64,000 bases of DNA, taken from positions 1 to 64,000 of the forward strand of contig JBKAHA010000001.1 of NCBI GenBank assembly GCA_046290675.1, written 5' to 3'. This document shows, in pieces, positions 55,213 through 64,000 of the stretch; the stretch's first letter is position 1, and each line of letters begins with the position of its first letter. The DNA comes from Aureliella sp046290675 (GTDB lineage Bacteria; Planctomycetota; Planctomycetia; Pirellulales; Pirellulaceae). The notes beneath the pieces are model-generated. The model saw only the letters and a list, made by a program, of their open reading frames with translations. It searched no databases and was not told the origin of the DNA. Made by a program: the position numbers and the translations under genes.

Positions 55213-55752
55213 ATGAGCGATTTCGAGCCGATCACTGAAAACGATTTCAGTAGCCACTACGATGATCCTTACCATCGGGGCGCATGCGAATGCGTTACGC
55301 ATGCGGCAGAGATGGTTTTTCAGCTCCCAACTCCTAAATCCTCCCCGGAAACAGGATCTCGCGCCGATCCAAGCCAAACTGGCCCGGATGCCTGCGGAAT
55401 TCGTTTTGAGCTGGCCATCGATGAATCACGGCAGGTCGCTGAGGCTTGGTGGGACGGTCAGGGGTGCAAATGGTGTGAAGGATTCGCGTCCCTACTTTGC
55501 GAACGACTGGAGAACCTCGCAGAGCCGGACGCATTGACCAGCACTTCACACCTCCTGACTAGCGCCAAAGCCGCCGTTGCGGACAGGAACGAACCTACGA
55601 GTGGCGAAGCGAGTCTGGACCGAAAAGCAGCCTGCCTAGCAGCCACGGCGGATGCGTTCCGCCAGGCCTGGAAATCACCAGTTCAAGATCTGGAAGATGA
55701 CCTTGCCGACGGCTCCCAATTTGGCGGCCCCAGCCTGCGTGAAGAGTGCTAG
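55213..55752 (+). CDS. sufU: SufU-like iron-sulfur cluster scaffold/sulfur acceptor
   Basis: 179 residues. The family pattern is present: HYDDPYHRGACE at the N-terminus, DACGIRFEL with C61, GQGCKWCEGFAS with C85, and RKAACLAATADAFRQA with C141; these three Cys correspond to the ligands of SufU/IscU (the family also has a conserved Asp after the first Cys, here Gly). An extra Cys occurs at C88. The pattern ends in a charged tail. The next gene is a SufS-SufE fusion, so a Suf pathway unit. In some planctomycetes SufU and SufE occur together. Its start is at a plain ATG; the next gene starts 185 bases downstream. Confidence 0.75.
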   Translation: MSDFEPITENDFSSHYDDPYHRGACECVTHAAEMVFQLPTPKSSPETGSRADPSQTGPDACGIRFELAIDESRQVAEAWWDGQGCKWCEGFASLLCERLENLAEPDALTSTSHLLTSAKAAVADRNEPTSGEASLDRKAACLAATADAFRQAWKSPVQDLEDDLADGSQFGGPSLREEC

Positions 55753-55937
55753 ACGGTTTGCGGGCATACTGGGATGCTATGAATTCCAAAGTGGTCTGCG
55801 CGGATTGGCTTTCTCGTCGACTTCAAGGCCCAAACAAAGCCCATTATTCAATTGCGACCACTGACTGGGCCTAACTCGCCCGTCCCGAACTCGCAAGACC
55901 AACCTTACCGACCTTTTATTGCTGAATTGCTCGACGC

Positions 55938-57686
55938 ATGTCCCCGAATCTAGCCTCAAGAATTCGAGCCGACTTTCCCATCCTTCAAACGGAAATGAAT
56001 GGGCATCCGCTTGTCTACTTTGACAACGGTGCGACGACGCAAAAGCCACAAGTGGTCATCGATGCGATCTCGAATTACTACGCACGAGACAACGCCAACA
56101 TTCATCGCGGCTTGTATGAGCTCAGCCAGCGTGCAACGGATGGATATGAAGAAGCTCGGAAAACAGTCGCCAAGTTTTTGAATGCGGGCGCCCCCGAGGA
56201 ATGCATCTTTACTCGTGGCACAACGGAATCAATCAACCTGGTCGCAACCAGCTGGGGCGGTGCCAACCTTCAAGAGGGAGACGAAGTTGTCGTTTCGGGA
56301 CTGGAACACCACTCGAACATTGTCCCATGGCAAATGGCTTGCGAGCGAAGCGGCGCTGAACTGCGGGTGCTCTACCCTGATGAATCGGGTGAACTGTCCA
56401 TGTTTGGGTTGCGTGAGCTGCTGAATGATCGAACAAAGATGGTGGCAGTTCAGCACGTTTCCAACGCTTTGGGAACCATCCACGACGTCAAGTCAATTTG
56501 TGCGGAAGCACAAAAAGTGAACGCGGCCGTCTTGGTGGATGGAGCCCAGTGGGTGGGACATCAACCCACGGACGTTCAAGAGCTGGGCTGCGATTTCTAT
56601 GTCTTCAGCGCTCATAAATTGTTCGGACCAACCGGGATCGGAGTCCTCTGGGGAAAGAAAGAAATCTTAGATGCGATGCCGCCTTACCAGGGTGGAGGCG
56701 ACATGATCGAGACGGTTGCGTTTGAGAAGTCAACATTCGCACCGCTGCCGAATCGCTTCGAAGCCGGAACGCCCGACATCGCCGGGGCCATTGGTCTTGG
56801 AGCAGCGATTCAATACGTCTTGGGAATCGGATTCGACGCTATTCAGGCTGAGGAAGACCATCTTTTGCGGTATGCAAGCCAGCGATTGCGGCAGATTGAT
56901 GGGCTTCGGATACTGGGGCAGGCAAAACACAAGGCCAGCGTCATCAGTTTTGTTCTTGAGTCGCCTTCCATCGCACCGATGGACGTGGCCACCGCACTAG
57001 CGAACGAAGGCATCGCCATTCGGACGGGGCATCACTGCTGTATGCCGCTGATGGGACAGTTGCAGGTCAGCGGGACGAATCGAGTCTCGCTTGCCATGTA
57101 CAACACGGAAGAAGAGGTCGATCACTTGGTGACCGTTCTGACCAAGTTGATCGAGACTCGCCGAGCGTCATCTTCTTCGGATGTTCCGTCGGCAGAGTCG
57201 GCAACCGGTGAGGGAATCGAGGGCATCGTGTTTGCCCAACCCGCGGCTAGCTCCGTTGCTGCGGCTGCCGACGACCTGGCCGAGGAGTTTCTCGATTTCG
57301 ACGATCGAGAAAGCAAAACCGAGCTACTGATGGAGATCGGCCAGTCCGTTCCAAACTCCTTCGAGCCGCTCAAGAAGATCAGTACCGCTGTACCAGGATG
57401 TATGAGTGAGGTTTATCTGGTCGGTCGGCCTCAGGCGGACAATTGCGACGTCTTCGAGTTTTCGGCTGACTCCAATGCGGAGATTGTGCGAGGGTTGATC
57501 GGAGTACTCCAATCGCTCTTTTCCGGTCAAAACGCAGAAGAAATTCTCGCTTTCGACATCGAGGCCTTTTTTCGGAGAATCGGCCTCGATCAGTTTGTCT
57601 CAACCCAACGTCGCAGCGGTCTTGATGGCATGATCCGACGGATTCGGACTCTCGCAGAATCGATCCAAGAACGGACGGCATCTTAG
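55938..57686 (+). CDS. sufS: SufS cysteine desulfurase fused to SufE
   Basis: 582 residues. Residues 1-415 are a class II cysteine desulfurase: HRGLYELSQRATDGYE, HHSNIVPWQ, SAHKLFGPTGIG with PLP Lys K227, and RTGHHCCMPLM with nucleophile C367 (followed by C368). After a Ser/Ala-rich linker (420-445) comes a SufE domain: ELLMEIGQSVP, AVPGCMSEVYLVG with acceptor C488, and LIGVLQSLFSGQNAEEIL. PLP enzyme releases sulfur from cysteine and SufE domain takes it up in the same chain, a fusion that would channel persulfide. Cytoplasmic Fe-S assembly, with SufU upstream. Confidence 0.9.
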   Translation: MSPNLASRIRADFPILQTEMNGHPLVYFDNGATTQKPQVVIDAISNYYARDNANIHRGLYELSQRATDGYEEARKTVAKFLNAGAPEECIFTRGTTESINLVATSWGGANLQEGDEVVVSGLEHHSNIVPWQMACERSGAELRVLYPDESGELSMFGLRELLNDRTKMVAVQHVSNALGTIHDVKSICAEAQKVNAAVLVDGAQWVGHQPTDVQELGCDFYVFSAHKLFGPTGIGVLWGKKEILDAMPPYQGGGDMIETVAFEKSTFAPLPNRFEAGTPDIAGAIGLGAAIQYVLGIGFDAIQAEEDHLLRYASQRLRQIDGLRILGQAKHKASVISFVLESPSIAPMDVATALANEGIAIRTGHHCCMPLMGQLQVSGTNRVSLAMYNTEEEVDHLVTVLTKLIETRRASSSSDVPSAESATGEGIEGIVFAQPAASSVAAAADDLAEEFLDFDDRESKTELLMEIGQSVPNSFEPLKKISTAVPGCMSEVYLVGRPQADNCDVFEFSADSNAEIVRGLIGVLQSLFSGQNAEEILAFDIEAFFRRIGLDQFVSTQRRSGLDGMIRRIRTLAESIQERTAS

Positions 57687-57976
57687 GGATCGATGGCGGC
57701 CCAGAATAGTAATGCGAGGCTGACAACGCCTTGGGCTGTCCATTTTATTGCCGACCATCTGATCGCCTTTTTGTACCTGGACGATAGCTGAAAATACGCT
57801 GCGAAGCAGACTCCACCCAGACGTATTCTCGAATGCAGATCGCTCGAATCGCCCACTTATTGCCACCATGCATGACCGCCCAAACGAACTTCCGATGGCT
57901 TCCGGCCGTCAATGCAGTGTTTTCTGTTCTTAGCTAATGCACAAAAATCGAACTCTAGCCCTATCAAATCACCGAA

Positions 57977-59320
57977 ATGTCTAGCTCCACCGTGGAACCC
58001 CAGAACTCAGACTCATCCAACCGGTCCCCTAAGGCTCATGGCAGCCATACGAAGCCAGTCGCCGCGAACTTGCTGAGCGAACGCGCTTCGCTCGCCCAGG
58101 GGCAGGCAATCGGTAAGCTCATGGCTCAGGCGTTGAAGTACCCAGAGCTAATCTCCTTGGCGGCAGGATTTGTCGATAACGCGACACTGCCATGCGAAGC
58201 GACCAGAGAGTCGATGCAAGCCCTTGTAACGGACGATTCGAAACTGCGCCGCGCTCTGCAGTATGATTCCACAGCCGGCGACCGAGCTTTTCGTGAATGC
58301 CTAGCCGAATGGAGCTACCGTGATACCCCTAAGTGCACCCCCGATCCTGATCGAGTTATCCTGACCGCTGGGAGCAACCAGTTCCTACATCTTCTCTCGG
58401 AAGCGATCCTCGACCCGGGTGACATCGTCATCACCGCAGCGCCAACCTACTTTGTCTATCTCGGCACGCTCAAAGGCGTCGGAGCGAAAGTCATCGGCGT
58501 GCGGGCCGACGAAGATGGCATGTGCATGGACTCGTTAGAAGCCACGTTGGCAGAACTCAAAGCAAGCGGGGAGGCCAAACGCCTCAAGGCGATCTACACG
58601 GTCACTGAATTTGATAACCCCGCAGGCAGCACATTAACACTCGAACGCCGTCTGCGTTTGCTGCAGTTGGCCGAGTCCTGGCATGCCGACACTGGTCCCC
58701 TGCTCATTCTCTCCGACAACGCTTATGAGCTTCTCCGCTACGAAGGCGAAGCGCTACCTTCGCTGCTCTCGTTATCCGACAGAGCGGATGAATACGTCAT
58801 TGAATTGGGCACTTTCTCGAAATCCTTCTCCCCCGGAATCCGCGTAGGGTGGGGCGTTGTCCCTGAATCGCTCGTCAACGTCTTGCTCGATATGAAGTCG
58901 AATATGGATTTCGGGTCGCCGCACTTCAGCCAAATGCTCGTTCATGAAGCGTTGGCTAGCGGCGATCTGGATCGACACCTTCCGACCATTCGCGAAGGCT
59001 ACAAGGCGAAACTCGAGGCAATGCTGGAAGCTCTCGAAGTTGCTTTCTCGGGAGTAGAGGGAGTGCAGTGGCGTCGCCCTCAAGGTGGCCTCTACGTTTG
59101 GTTGACTCTACCCCAGAGCGTCGACACGACCGAAGGCGGAGCACTGTGGAATGCGGCTGTCGAAAATGGCGTACTCTATGTTCCCGGGCACCACTGTTTT
59201 CCACCCCATGGAGAGCCGGTGGCGAAGAATACCATCCGACTGAGCTTCGGAGTCCAAGATGCAGAACGAATTCGAGATGGCATCCAAAAATTAGCCTCAG
59301 CAGTTGCCTCCGTTGCCTGA
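57977..59320 (+). CDS. PLP-dependent aminotransferase, class I/II (LysN/2-aminoadipate type)
   Basis: 447 residues. Fold-type I with ISLAAGFVDNATLP near the N-terminus, LQYDSTAGDRAFRE, LTAGSNQFLHLL, DNPAGSTLTLERR, ILSDNAYELLRYEG and PLP Lys K282 in FSKSFSPGIRVGW; C-terminal Arg in NTIRLSFG. The first 30 residues are polar and variable. The IRVGW and NPAGSTL forms fit the 2-aminoadipate/aromatic transaminase subgroup that shares ancestry with MocR regulators, but no DNA-binding domain is present. Exact amino acid not readable. Cytoplasmic. Confidence 0.85.
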   Translation: MSSSTVEPQNSDSSNRSPKAHGSHTKPVAANLLSERASLAQGQAIGKLMAQALKYPELISLAAGFVDNATLPCEATRESMQALVTDDSKLRRALQYDSTAGDRAFRECLAEWSYRDTPKCTPDPDRVILTAGSNQFLHLLSEAILDPGDIVITAAPTYFVYLGTLKGVGAKVIGVRADEDGMCMDSLEATLAELKASGEAKRLKAIYTVTEFDNPAGSTLTLERRLRLLQLAESWHADTGPLLILSDNAYELLRYEGEALPSLLSLSDRADEYVIELGTFSKSFSPGIRVGWGVVPESLVNVLLDMKSNMDFGSPHFSQMLVHEALASGDLDRHLPTIREGYKAKLEAMLEALEVAFSGVEGVQWRRPQGGLYVWLTLPQSVDTTEGGALWNAAVENGVLYVPGHHCFPPHGEPVAKNTIRLSFGVQDAERIRDGIQKLASAVASVA

Positions 59321-59386
59321 AACCAGACCGCAGCATCACACGCAGTTTTCAGGAAAAGACGTTCTGTTTACCAGGACTGCGGTCGG

Positions 59387-60271
59387 TTAGGAATTCGGCG
59401 AAGCCGGGTCACGAAAAGCGTGTTCCGCAAACAATTCACTTCGGCATCGACCTGACCGATCGCGAACTCGAAGCCAAGACAACAGTTGACGTCGTGTCTG
59501 CCTAAACGGTACGGCAATGATTCGATGCGCTCTAATCCACCACGGAGGATCCAAGCTTGTCGGAACACTCAACGCCTCGGCTTGGTCGGGGCGAAGCCTC
59601 CGAACATGTTTTTCGAAGCAGAACATATCTGAGTTGCGCAGAAGGTCTCGAAGCCAACGTCCCGGAACCCGTCGCAGCAATCCTTGTGGGCGATGTTGGA
59701 AACTAATTTGAAAATCGACCAGCTTGGGTAAGCCGTCTTCGCCGACGAGAATGTTCTCCCTCTTGTGCAAATCCATATAGACGATGCCATGCTCATGCAT
59801 CGTATGAAGAATTCTTTTCAGTTCCGGGAAGAACTGGTCTGAGGGGGATTCGTTTTCGCCTAGCGGATGGCCTTCAACATATTGATGAGCAAACGCATTT
59901 CTAAGGCGTCGACCATCGGAGCAGACTGTACCCAGCGCAGATGGAATCGCCGTCAAATCGGAAAGTGCTTTGTAGGCACTTGCCTCACGATTGGCGAGCG
60001 CCCGGCCAATCCAACCAAGCGGGAGACCAAAGAAGGAGGAGCGACGATTGAATTTGCAGATAATCTTCTGGCAAGCCTTAGGCTGCCCGGTCATCACCCC
60101 CGTTCGAGCCTCCGAACACTGAGCTGCCGAATACTGAGCCGTTGCGGCCCATGAATCGTGCTTGTATACCTCGACCAGTTTGTATTCCACTTGGTCCACG
60201 AAGATCGTCTCAGGTGGTTCCTCTTTTCCCAAGGCCCTGAGCCAGTTTGGTCTTTGTTTGACTGTTTGCAT
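59387..60271 (-). CDS. Lipopolysaccharide kinase-like protein with DFQ motif
   Basis: 294 residues from ATG 60271 (MQTVKQRPNW); the frame is open 32 codons earlier. Kinase-fold features: YMDLHKRENILVG with catalytic D167 and N173, and VDFQIS at 186-188 where the usual DFG is DFQ. An N-terminal Lys in KIICKFNRR may be the nucleotide-binding one. Overall size and the HGIVYMDLHKRENI form match RIO/Kdo-kinase-like proteins that phosphorylate LPS sugars (WaaP/InaA type), and the C-terminal half is basic and Trp/Arg-rich as in membrane-peripheral kinases. It is convergent with the aminotransferase. Confidence 0.75.
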   Translation of the reverse strand: MQTVKQRPNWLRALGKEEPPETIFVDQVEYKLVEVYKHDSWAATAQYSAAQCSEARTGVMTGQPKACQKIICKFNRRSSFFGLPLGWIGRALANREASAYKALSDLTAIPSALGTVCSDGRRLRNAFAHQYVEGHPLGENESPSDQFFPELKRILHTMHEHGIVYMDLHKRENILVGEDGLPKLVDFQISFQHRPQGLLRRVPGRWLRDLLRNSDMFCFEKHVRRLRPDQAEALSVPTSLDPPWWIRAHRIIAVPFRQTRRQLLSWLRVRDRSGRCRSELFAEHAFRDPASPNS

Positions 60272-60657
60272 GGGACGTCCATGTTTTGAGTGGCAGCACC
60301 GAGCGAAAAGCCGCCGCTTACCGGATGAAGTCAAGCCCGGCAGCTCATCCACCGTAGCGATCACCATGAGCTACGGGCAGAGTCCATATTTAAGGAGCAT
60401 CGGTCCGTATTAGCTGATTCGCTTCGGGCATTTGCCCCAACCATCGGCGCCAGTCTTGCCGTGGAGCGTAGAAAATGCCCCGTGTAGGACGCAAGCCGTG
60501 TCTCCAAGGCAGGCAATGGAAACAATCGATGCCTAGGTCACGACAAAAACGCGTCAGAAAACAACCCAGTGACCAGTTAGCAGCCGCCATGCTTATGGGT
60601 AGAGCTAGCGTTGACGACAGTGATCTGACGGCAATGACCATTCACTAAGTGCGATGA
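60272..60657. other. Intergenic region between the hydrolase and kinase genes
   Basis: About 390 bases. A minus-strand open frame at 60390-60641 encodes 83 residues with some protein-like composition (four Trp) but shows no similarity I recognise, no good ribosome site and overlaps nothing conserved; left uncalled. No repeat or terminator seen. Confidence 0.4.
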
Positions 60658-61524
60658 TTACCGGTTGGCGACCACGAAGGCGTGAACTTGGTCCTCAACT
60701 TCGCGAGGCCAGGGCTCGTTGTGTCCCAATCCTTCAGCTTCGATGAAATGCTTGGGCTCTGAATTCGCGGCAGCGAACAGTCGTTTGCCGAACTCAAGAT
60801 CAACCAATGCATCGTCCGTTCCATGAACTTGGACCAGCGGTCCATGATAGGACGCGATTCGCTCTACCGAAGGATAACGGTTCTGCAACAACGTTTTTAC
60901 GGGGAGCCATGGGTAATGAGAATTAGCGACGTCAACCATGGAAGAGAACGTCCGATCCAGGACCAGTGTTTTTGCACCCGAAGTCGCTGCGCAATGAATC
61001 GCAACTGCTCCACCAAGAGATCGTCCCCACAGAACGATTTCATTGGGTGATTTTTGGACGCGTTCTGCCAGCCACTCGTGGACCGAAACGGCATCGGTCA
61101 AAATGCCAGCTTCGAAAGGCTTACCAGGGCTCAAACCATATCCCCGGTAATCGAAAGCCATCACCGTGGCGGAATAAGACTCGCACAACTCGTGTAACTC
61201 ATCCGCCAAATAGCCAAGATGTTCGCCATTGCCGTGGAACAGCAGGATGACATGCTTGGGTGACGGATGCTGACAAATCCAACCGTGTAATCTATTTCCA
61301 GCAGCAGACGGCACCCAAACTTCTTCGTGATCCAACCAGTCTGGAGACCAATCCCCTCTCGTCACTGGTGGAGCTGGATAGATGAGTTTGGTTTCGATTA
61401 ACGTCAGTAAACCCAATGTCCCCACGTAGAGAATCACCAAAAACAGCACCGCTCGACTGGCGAAACGCCAGATCAATCGCAAGGAAATTTTGCGTTCAGT
61501 CGTTGCTGTTGGTGTTTCAGCCAC
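60658..61524 (-). CDS. Membrane-anchored alpha/beta-hydrolase (Bem46/YqkD-like)
   Basis: 288 residues. A single membrane helix (about 23-43) leads into the serine-aminopeptidase-S33-like fold: LLFHGNGEHLGYL (oxyanion), VMAFDYRGYGLS, LWGRSLGGAVAIHC with nucleophile S169, QVHGTDDALVDLEFG (Asp region) and EGLGHNEPWP (His). HGNG and DYRGYGxS are the hallmarks of the Bem46/ABHD13 branch. Probably faces the periplasm. It is 144 bases downstream of folC on the same strand. Confidence 0.85.
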   Translation of the reverse strand: MAETPTATTERKISLRLIWRFASRAVLFLVILYVGTLGLLTLIETKLIYPAPPVTRGDWSPDWLDHEEVWVPSAAGNRLHGWICQHPSPKHVILLFHGNGEHLGYLADELHELCESYSATVMAFDYRGYGLSPGKPFEAGILTDAVSVHEWLAERVQKSPNEIVLWGRSLGGAVAIHCAATSGAKTLVLDRTFSSMVDVANSHYPWLPVKTLLQNRYPSVERIASYHGPLVQVHGTDDALVDLEFGKRLFAAANSEPKHFIEAEGLGHNEPWPREVEDQVHAFVVANR

Positions 61525-61668
61525 GTCGCCTCCGCAAGAAAGGTCGATCCTACCGGTGGAAGATGGAATCGGTCATTGATGGCATTGTGAATGCGACAAC
61601 CGTCAACGCACGAACCCAACGAAACTGATGTCCAGTGTAACCGATGGCCGTTCAAGGTGCGACGCACT

Positions 61669-63138
61669 TTAGTCCGCCTTTCCAAGGTCGGGCTGGACAA
61701 GCGGAAGGACTTCGGCGGCCAGGAAGAAAGACCCTGCCACGTAAACTAGGCCGCCAATGGAGCTGGCCACGTTCAACGCGTTGCAATACGCAGCGTCGGG
61801 ATTCTGGCACGAGATTAGCTCAGGCCCGTCGACTGGGAGAGTTTCAACGCTTTCACGCAGATCATGAACCGATGCCGCGCGAGGATTCTTGAGATACTCA
61901 GTCAGAATAACAGAATCGCTGAATTGCAGCAGCAATTGGAGCATCGTGCGGAAATCCTTGTCTTTGCTAGACGCAAATAGACTAACGATCGGAACTCCCG
62001 GAAAATGCGTATTCAGCGCGTCTAAACCTGCCTGGATCGAATAGGGGTTATGGGCTGTATCAATGACTTGCGTCGGAGATTCGCCAACGCACTGCAATCG
62101 CGCTGGGGGCTGAGCGGAGAGGACGCCTTGCTTTAAGGCTGCATCCGGAATGACCCATTCGCGTTGTTGAAGGATGCGTATCGAAGCAACTGCGGCAGCG
62201 ACGTTCGGCGCCTGATGGCGACCGAGCAGCGATGTCTGCAGTCCCAGACATTCCGTCTCTTCGCCCCCCTCTGACTGAGCAAAACGGAGCGTGACATCCG
62301 CTTGCGGATGAGCTGGCGAAATGCTCAAGAGCATCGAGTCTGGTCCCTCGCCCTCGACGGCTGACGCGAAATGATGGCTCGTGTGCGAATTCGAAATGGG
62401 GCTCCACTGCCAGACGAGATCTCGGCTGATTTGGAAACAAGGTGATTCGAGCTCCGCTGCGCGATTTTGGACAACTGCAATGGCGTCTGCAGCATCAGCC
62501 GCGTTGACGACCGGAATGCCTGGCTTGATGATCCCAGCTTTCTCCGCCGCAATTTCAGCGACTGTGTCACCCAATTGTTTTTGATGATCCAGACTAATCG
62601 ACGTCACCACGGTCAGCTCGGGCGAGCAGATATTCGTACTATCGAGCCGACCGCCCAGTCCGACTTCGAGAACGACGGCTTCGCATTGCCGCCGCGCGAA
62701 ATGCAGGAACGCCATCGCTGTTGTCTGCTCGAAAAACGTTGGACGCGTCGCCGTGCTGTTGGATGCTTGGTACGTCTCGGTTGCCTTTCGGATCGTACCG
62801 ATCAGCTCGACCATTTCGGCTTTGGTCGGAGAACGGAAGTCGCCATGGTTCCCAGCTTGAAATCGCTCCTCCAAACGGAGTAGGTGAGGCGACGTATAAA
62901 GACCGCAACGGTAACCGGCATGTAAAAGAATGCTCGAGAGAAGGTGACAAACAGTACCTTTTCCCTTGGTACCGGCTACATGAATGATTCGGTAGTCGTC
63001 TTGCGGGTTCCCGATCAACTCCATCAGCCGCCGCATGCGGTCCAAACGGAAATTGTTGACGTTGTAGGCGGTGGTGCCAATACGCTCGTAGTTGATTTGA
63101 GCGTACAGGTAGTCAATGGAGCTTTGGTATTCATCCAT
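61669..63138 (-). CDS. folC: Folylpolyglutamate synthase / dihydrofolate synthase
   Basis: 489 residues. Mur-ligase-like ATP site HVAGTKGKGTVCHLL (G56-T62 the P-loop), then YTSPHLLRLEERF, FFEQTTAMAFLHFA, VLEVGLGGRLDSTNI, TSISLDHQKQLGDTVAEIAAEKAGIIKPG, and C-terminal VIDTAHNPYSIQAGLDAL. These are the standard FolC landmarks for the glutamate-adding ligase of folate biosynthesis. It is somewhat longer than the E. coli enzyme (about 420), mainly in a loop at 240-290. No other folate gene is adjacent. Confidence 0.9.
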   Translation of the reverse strand: MDEYQSSIDYLYAQINYERIGTTAYNVNNFRLDRMRRLMELIGNPQDDYRIIHVAGTKGKGTVCHLLSSILLHAGYRCGLYTSPHLLRLEERFQAGNHGDFRSPTKAEMVELIGTIRKATETYQASNSTATRPTFFEQTTAMAFLHFARRQCEAVVLEVGLGGRLDSTNICSPELTVVTSISLDHQKQLGDTVAEIAAEKAGIIKPGIPVVNAADAADAIAVVQNRAAELESPCFQISRDLVWQWSPISNSHTSHHFASAVEGEGPDSMLLSISPAHPQADVTLRFAQSEGGEETECLGLQTSLLGRHQAPNVAAAVASIRILQQREWVIPDAALKQGVLSAQPPARLQCVGESPTQVIDTAHNPYSIQAGLDALNTHFPGVPIVSLFASSKDKDFRTMLQLLLQFSDSVILTEYLKNPRAASVHDLRESVETLPVDGPELISCQNPDAAYCNALNVASSIGGLVYVAGSFFLAAEVLPLVQPDLGKAD

Positions 63139-63262
63139 GCGGCACCAGCCATTCAGGCCGAGTAGGCTTACCGATCAAACGCAAAGGTCGTGACGACCGT
63201 ACGAGTCGCCAAAAGGGTTCCGTTATGAGGATCCCCGTTACCAGGATTCTTAACTGGGCGAA

Positions 63263-63526
63263 TCAACTTGGCGACTCAATCGCCTGGCGCAGATCATCCA
63301 GAAGGATCGCAGCTTCGGAAATCGGTCGTCGTCGCCACAAGATTCTAGGCGGTTGAGAATGAAACAGTAGTCGAAAATGGGTCGGCCCGGAGACCTGTGG
63401 AACTTGGGTTCCCACCGCGGCTTCCTGGGATGTTGGTCGGATCGACATGAGCAACCAAAAGGGATGTTCCTGATCATTGTTAGCGGACTCGCATGGTACT
63501 CGAGCTATCCCGTTGCCAAGATGCAA
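63263..63526 (-). CDS. Hypothetical short protein (uncertain)
   Basis: 87 codons from a TTG at 63526. The reading is moderately protein-like (QEHPFWLLMSIRPTSQEAAV, PRILWRRRPISEAAILLDDL) but no family is recognised and alternative frames overlap. It lies downstream of the two minus-strand frames at the right edge and could be the end of their operon. Weak call. Confidence 0.3.
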   Translation of the reverse strand: MHLGNGIARVPCESANNDQEHPFWLLMSIRPTSQEAAVGTQVPQVSGPTHFRLLFHSQPPRILWRRRPISEAAILLDDLRQAIESPS

Positions 63527-63559
63527 GGCAGAGATGACTGGTGATGCCGGTTATGGCAA

Positions 63560-63814
63560 TCACAGCGATGTCTGGATCGCTACGAGAGCCACAATAACGG
63601 CTGCCAGAAGGTTCGAACTTGTCGATGCCAGGGTTCGTAATACACTGACCATCCGGTTCGGATCATCCGCCAATGTGGCCAATGCTGCCCGTAGGCAAGG
63701 AAATTGGATCGATGCGCGACGCTTCTCGGCTTCTACGACTTCTTTTCGGCTAGTCCGATTCCAGGTCGCATAGAACCGGAAAACTCGTTCCGTCGAACTG
63801 ACTAAGATCAACAC
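63560..63814 (-). CDS. Hypothetical short protein (uncertain)
   Basis: 84 codons from a GTG at 63814 that overlaps the stop codon of the edge gene by seven bases (GTGTTGA), an arrangement seen in translational coupling. The N-terminal part is basic and the end is hydrophobic (SSNLLAAVIVALVAIQTSL), possibly a membrane helix. Not recognised. Confidence 0.35.
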   Translation of the reverse strand: MLILVSSTERVFRFYATWNRTSRKEVVEAEKRRASIQFPCLRAALATLADDPNRMVSVLRTLASTSSNLLAAVIVALVAIQTSL

Positions 63815-64000
63815 GGACCGCCCCCAAAACCTAACTTCGCCTGGATATGGTGAGCTTTGCGGACGTCCCGATCGTCGAATATGACTTGTTCAGCAAGGAA
63901 ATCGAGGGGTGCACGCGATGGATTGTGGGTATGAAAAAACACGAATCGTTCTAGAATCTCCGCCGATTGAGCTTTCTTTTCCGACTGGATTGAAGGAATT
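63808..64000 (-). CDS. C-terminal end of an unknown protein, cut by the window edge
   Basis: The minus strand is open from the edge to the TGA at 63808-63810, giving at least 63 residues that read as protein: AQSAEILERFVFFHTHNPSR, APLDFLAEQVIFDDRDVRKA and a Gly-rich end KLGFGGGPC. There is no start in the window. Not recognised. Confidence 0.5.
   Translation of the reverse strand, partial: IPSIQSEKKAQSAEILERFVFFHTHNPSRAPLDFLAEQVIFDDRDVRKAHHIQAKLGFGGGPC

Noticed and set aside
60390..60641. 83-codon minus-strand frame
   Set aside because: No family, no ribosome site, and similar length frames occur by chance at this GC content.

Overview
The window reads as chromosomal DNA of a planctomycete, most likely a Rhodopirellula-like member of the Pirellulaceae. 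The evidence is two pairs of DUF1592-type cytochrome-like proteins with DUF1552 partners, a PVC-type haem-binding dehydrogenase/HEAT protein, a Tat-exported Gfo/Idh/MocA oxidoreductase, a DUF3179 protein, a surface protease with the planctomycete N-terminal LEPLEERALLAG motif, moderate GC and weak use of Shine-Dalgarno sites. No rRNA, tRNA, CRISPR array or transposase was seen.

Layout. 0-8 kb: MDP-1 type phosphatase, a frameshifted small secreted protein gene, a subtilisin-like exoprotease, a glycine-zipper protein, a semialdehyde dehydrogenase and a nucleotide-sugar epimerase. 8-11 kb: MFS transporter and a secreted mutarotase-fold protein. 11.2-17.9 kb: a signalling block of an FHA-EAL protein, a winged-helix AAA+ ATPase whose tail carries three 11-residue Thr repeats, and a Ser/Thr kinase fused to a tubulin/FtsZ-like domain. 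18-21 kb: LptB-like ATPase and an oversized signal peptidase I with a zinc-ribbon insert. 21.7-27.3 kb: DUF4097 lipoprotein, small secreted proteins, STN-like protein, M61 peptidase. 27.5-47.8 kb: a large periplasmic degradation/redox region, built of two oppositely oriented DUF1592-DUF1552 pairs plus three esterase/hydrolase genes, Gfo/Idh, DUF3179, a TIM-barrel-like protein and a 1269-residue haem protein. 48-49.5 kb: acetolactate-decarboxylase-like lipoprotein and a methyltransferase pseudogene broken by a 20-bp tandem repeat. 49.5-54.7 kb: a compact type VII secretion-like operon with two WXG100-like proteins, a coiled-coil protein and an FtsK/EssC-type ATPase. 55-57.7 kb: SufU and a SufS-SufE fusion. 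58-63 kb: aminotransferase, sugar-kinase-like protein with a DFQ motif, alpha/beta hydrolase, FolC. The right edge cuts a gene of unknown function.

The most original material is (i) the kinase-tubulin fusion beside the FHA-EAL and the Thr-repeat AAA+ ATPase, which together suggest a phospho-threonine circuit (kinase writes, FHA reads, repeat tail is the target) linked to c-di-GMP turnover and a cytoskeletal GTPase; and (ii) the reduced type VII-like operon, whose ATPase replaces the usual N-terminal FHA region with long coiled coils. Both are inferences from motifs and gene order; the motifs themselves are read directly from the sequence.
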